Positions 61,191 through 64,000 of a stretch of 64,000 bases of DNA are shown one piece after another. Made by a program: the position numbers and the translations under genes. The notes under the pieces are model-generated. The model saw only the letters and a list, made by a program, of their open reading frames with translations. It was not told the DNA's origin and did no database searches. The first letter of the stretch is position 1; each line of letters starts with the position of its first letter. The stretch comes from Pontixanthobacter aestiaquae (GTDB lineage: Bacteria; Pseudomonadota; Alphaproteobacteria; Sphingomonadales; Sphingomonadaceae), in the NCBI RefSeq assembly GCF_009827455.1, contig NZ_WTYZ01000001.1:186001-250000 (forward strand), written 5' to 3'.

Positions 61191-62732
61191 TCACCGTTCC
61201 TTGGTGGCGGAGAAAGTCAGATCGGGATTCTTTTCTTCCTGATAGCCGACATCCCACGGCGATTTGGCCATAAAAACCAAATCGCCATCGCGGTCTTTCG
61301 CAAGATTCGCGCGGTTGAAGCTCTCGAATTGGTCGAGCAACTCCTGCGGTCCCTTCACCCAGCGCGCGGTTGCAAAGGGAGCCGCTTCCAGCGCGGCCTC
61401 GACCTTATATTCCGCTGAAAGGCGCGAGATCAGCACTTCCAACTGAAGCTGGCCAACCACACCGACAATATGCTGCGCACCGAGCTCGGGATAGAAGACC
61501 TGGATCACACCCTCTTCGGACAGATCGTCGAGCGCTTTACGAAGCTGTTTCGTCTTGGTCGGGTCCTTGAGTCGCACCCGCCGTAAAATCTCCGGCGCAA
61601 AATTCGGCAAGCCGGTGAAACGCAGCGTGTTGGTCTCGCTCAGCGTATCGCCGACGCGCAAAGTCCCATGGTTGGGAATGCCGATAATATCGCCCGCTTC
61701 GGCAGTGTCGGCAATCTCGCGGTCCTGCGCAAAGAACAGAATCGGCGAATGGATTGCGATGGGCTTGCCAAGGCCCGAAGGCGTCAGTTTCATCCCGCGC
61801 TTAAAAGTCCCCGAAACCTGCCGCATAAAGGCGATCCGGTCACGGTGGTTCGGGTCCATATTGGCCTGCACTTTAAAGATGAAGCCGGTGACTTCGTCGC
61901 GCTCGGGACTGATATGTTCATCGCCCGCAGGTTGAGGCCGAGGCGGCGGGGCATATTTGGCAATCGCCTCGATCAGTTCGGTCACGCCGAAGTTCTTGAG
62001 CGCCGATCCGAAATAGACCGGTGTCAGATCGCCGCTGCGATAAGCCTCAAGGTCAAATTCGGGATAGCCGATCTGGGCGAGCTCGGCATTCTCGGCAAAC
62101 TGCTCTGGCAGCACCGCATTCGCATCGCGCTTGCCGAGGAATTCCTTCGACGGTCCTTCAGGCCGCGCAATCGAGCCTGTTGCGTAATCCAGAATACCCT
62201 CGAACTCGCCGCCCATACCTACAGGAAACATTTGCGGGCTGACATCGAGCGCCAGCATATCGGCGATCTCATCAAGCAGCTCGAATACCGGGCGGCCTTC
62301 ACGGTCGACTTTATTCACAAAAGTGATGATCGGCACCGAGCGCAACCGGCACACCTCGAACAGTTTGCGCGTTTGCGGCTCGATACCTTTCGCGGCATCG
62401 ATCACCATGATCGCGGAATCGACAGCGGTCAGCGTGCGGTAAGTATCTTCCGAGAAATCCTCGTGCCCCGGCGTGTCGAGCAGATTGAAAGTTACGTCCC
62501 CCAAATCGTCAAAGGCACGTTCGAACGTCATCACCGAAGACGTCACTGAAATGCCGCGCTGCTGCTCGATCTTCATCCAGTCGGATCGCGCCCGCCGCGC
62601 CGCTCCGCGCGCCTTCACTTCACCCGCAAGATGGATCGCCCCGCCTTGCAGCAACAGCTTCTCGGTTAGCGTGGTCTTACCAGCATCGGGGTGCGAAATA
62701 ATCGCAAAGGTACGGCGGGAATTGGTGGACAT
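61191..62732 (-). CDS. prfC: Peptide chain release factor 3
   Basis: RF3 is a GTPase that removes RF1/RF2 from the ribosome after termination. The 513-residue protein has G1 SHPDAGKTTLTEKLLL, G2 region RGISVTSSVM, G3 DTPGHEDFSEDTYRTL, G4 TFVNKVDRE, and the domain II-III features HGTLRVGDTL and GAQHIVGVVGQLQLEVL. The length is close to normal. The pheT stop lies four bases before its ATG, so it is probably co-transcribed with pheT. Confidence 0.97.
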   Translation of the reverse strand: MSTNSRRTFAIISHPDAGKTTLTEKLLLQGGAIHLAGEVKARGAARRARSDWMKIEQQRGISVTSSVMTFERAFDDLGDVTFNLLDTPGHEDFSEDTYRTLTAVDSAIMVIDAAKGIEPQTRKLFEVCRLRSVPIITFVNKVDREGRPVFELLDEIADMLALDVSPQMFPVGMGGEFEGILDYATGSIARPEGPSKEFLGKRDANAVLPEQFAENAELAQIGYPEFDLEAYRSGDLTPVYFGSALKNFGVTELIEAIAKYAPPPRPQPAGDEHISPERDEVTGFIFKVQANMDPNHRDRIAFMRQVSGTFKRGMKLTPSGLGKPIAIHSPILFFAQDREIADTAEAGDIIGIPNHGTLRVGDTLSETNTLRFTGLPNFAPEILRRVRLKDPTKTKQLRKALDDLSEEGVIQVFYPELGAQHIVGVVGQLQLEVLISRLSAEYKVEAALEAAPFATARWVKGPQELLDQFESFNRANLAKDRDGDLVFMAKSPWDVGYQEEKNPDLTFSATKER

Positions 62733-62736
62733 CGGC

Positions 62737-64000
62737 TTAGCCCCGAAGCTCCGCGCCCAACTTGCCGGCCGCCGCCACGACCTTGTCCGAAATCGCTTTC
62801 AGATCGTCATCTTTGTAGCTTTTCTCGCCGGGCTGAAGTGTCACTTCGACGGCAAGCGATTTCTTGCCTTCCGGGACGCCCTGGCCGCGGAAATCATCAA
62901 AGATCCGCGCTGCGACAATATTCGCCTTGTCCGCGCCTTTGATCACGCGCAGCAGATCACCCGCCGGCACATCGTCTGATATGAGAAACGCGAAGTCTCG
63001 CAGCACCGACTGCAACACTGGCGGCGCGTAGTGGGTCCGCGCGAACCCGGCATTCTTCTTGGCTGGAATGGCATCGAGATGAATTCCGCCCACCACAACC
63101 GGCATATCCACATCGAACGCCTTGAGCAGCGAAGGATGAACTGTACCGAAACTCGCAATCTGGTTTTTGGGGCCAAGCCGCAGAGTGGCCGATTGGCCGG
63201 GGTGATAGATGGTGCTTGCTCCATCATCCACGCCCATCACCATCAATTTGTCGACTGGCGCGCCAGCCGCTTCGAGAAGCGACAGACACACTGCCTTGGC
63301 ATCAAACGCATCGAACGCTTCTGCCTTGCCCTTTTGCCATGAACGCTCAGACCGTTCGCCCGCCAGAACAAAGGCGAGCGACGGATGCTCGCCATCTGCG
63401 AGATAGCGCCGCCCGATTTCGAATAGCCGTAGCGAAGTTGCTCCGCGGTCAGCGTTGCGGCGAACCGCTGATAGCAAACCGGGCAACAATGATGGCCGCA
63501 TGACTTTCATGTCTTCACTGATCGGATTGTCGAGTATCCAACGCCCACCGCCAACCGCGTCAGCCTCGGCTTGCGAAACAAACGACCATGTGATCGCTTC
63601 ATTGAGCCCGCACGCGGCAGCCGCCCGGCGGACGCGGCGTTCCAGCTTTTGCTCGGGTGAAGCGGTTGGCACCGCAACGCCTTCGGCGCGCGGCAAGGCT
63701 ACGCTTTCAATATCGTCGATCCCGTAGATCCGGACGATCTCTTCAACGAGGTCGGCTGGTCCTTCGACATCGTGACGGCGCAGCGGAGCAGTCACACTCC
63801 ACGGCGTCGATGCCGCATCCAAACCAAAGTCGAGTGATTCAAGAATGCGTTGCTGTTCGGCTGGATCGACCGACACACCGCCGAGGCGCTCGGTCAATGC
63901 CGGGTCGAATGGCACAACTTTGGCATTCGAAGGTGCAGCGCCAGCGCGCACCGGTTCGCTGGCTTCGCCTCCAGCCAGCTCGACGATCAAGCCTGTGAGC
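62737..64000 (-). CDS. pheT: Phenylalanine-tRNA ligase beta subunit, 3' part
   Basis: The frame enters from beyond the right edge of the window and encodes about 420 C-terminal residues of PheT, roughly half of the protein. Visible are the B5 domain (PWSVTAPLRRHDVEGPADLV, EEIVRIYGIDDI), the catalytic-like core (NEAITWSFVSQ, RPSLLPGLLSAVRRN, LRLFEIGRRYL) and the C-terminal anticodon-binding FDX-ACB domain (FAFLISDDVPAGDLLRVIKG, LQPGEKSYKDDDLKAI). It helps form phenylalanyl-tRNA with PheS. The stop is four bases from prfC. Confidence 0.96.
   Translation of the reverse strand, partial: LTGLIVELAGGEASEPVRAGAAPSNAKVVPFDPALTERLGGVSVDPAEQQRILESLDFGLDAASTPWSVTAPLRRHDVEGPADLVEEIVRIYGIDDIESVALPRAEGVAVPTASPEQKLERRVRRAAAACGLNEAITWSFVSQAEADAVGGGRWILDNPISEDMKVMRPSLLPGLLSAVRRNADRGATSLRLFEIGRRYLADGEHPSLAFVLAGERSERSWQKGKAEAFDAFDAKAVCLSLLEAAGAPVDKLMVMGVDDGASTIYHPGQSATLRLGPKNQIASFGTVHPSLLKAFDVDMPVVVGGIHLDAIPAKKNAGFARTHYAPPVLQSVLRDFAFLISDDVPAGDLLRVIKGADKANIVAARIFDDFRGQGVPEGKKSLAVEVTLQPGEKSYKDDDLKAISDKVVAAAGKLGAELRG

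Overview
The window looks like a chromosomal segment of an alphaproteobacterium of the order Sphingomonadales, most likely Erythrobacteraceae (Erythrobacter/Altererythrobacter-like). This is inferred from gene content and protein character: CtrA and DivK cell-cycle regulators, an acyl carrier protein plus serine palmitoyltransferase pair for sphingolipids, a cysteine-poor alphaproteobacterial DksA, fused malic enzyme/phosphotransacetylase, and remnants of a gene transfer agent (GTA) cluster with sphingomonad-type architecture. Most of the DNA is moderately GC-rich, densely packed housekeeping sequence with many ATGA/GTGA start-stop overlaps. I found no rRNA, tRNA or CRISPR array.

Layout. 0.1-8 kb: ppa, a BON-MscS channel, pmbA, lptB, rpoN, ctrA, trmB. 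8-19.5 kb: a membrane LytTR regulator with an exported hydrolase, maeB, mutS, small membrane proteins, 3-hydroxyacyl-CoA dehydrogenase, cobalamin adenosyltransferase, gluQ, an HNH protein. 19.9-22.6 kb: compact kynA-kynB-kynU operon (tryptophan to anthranilate). 22.6-30.6 kb: DUF4112 protein, solute-binding lipoprotein, PilZ protein, dksA, a Sel1 protein behind a near-consensus CtrA box, a five-gene coupled operon (DUF3572, HAD, RidA, GDPD, acyltransferase-like), divK, and a lone Pycsar-effector-like membrane protein. 30.7-36 kb: acp-spt, a beta-propeller lipoprotein, sterol desaturase, Crp/Fnr regulator, YqaA membrane protein.

36-42.3 kb is the accessory region. Imperfect 24-bp terminal inverted repeats (36083-36106 and 39614-39637; 21/24 identical by eye) bound a roughly 3.55-kb IS1595-family element. 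Its transposase is frameshifted, but it carries an apparently intact passenger cassette: a D12-class DNA adenine methylase, a ParB/Srx-fold protein with a novel-looking C-terminal part, and a tiny charged protein. It lies next to a wrecked GTA tail cluster: a tail gene truncated at its 5' end and frameshifted in a C5 tract, joined at an apparent deletion point to the C-terminal piece of the tail megatron gene, then a DUF2793 gene. The transposon-borne methylase/ParB-like pair is my best candidate for an undescribed system (modification, epigenetic switch or defence); its function is inference.

42.4-64 kb returns to core genome: an OmpA-type porin with a Pro-rich linker, a Cu/Zn superoxide dismutase lipoprotein, an MFS transporter, queC, hslO, argF-argD, a double cold-shock-domain protein with a Gly-rich N-terminus, a secreted M20 amidohydrolase, a second sterol desaturase, a GMC oxidoreductase, glnK-amtB behind a textbook sigma-54 promoter (59781-59797, minus strand), an endonuclease/phosphatase-fold protein, a PNPOx-like protein, prfC and the 3' part of pheT. 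RpoN at 4.9 kb and the sigma-54 promoter at 59.8 kb connect functionally, as do ctrA, divK and the predicted CtrA boxes. A dispersed motif (CCCTCAGTYGMCG after a T-rich lead) occurs at least three times between genes, once as a long palindrome.
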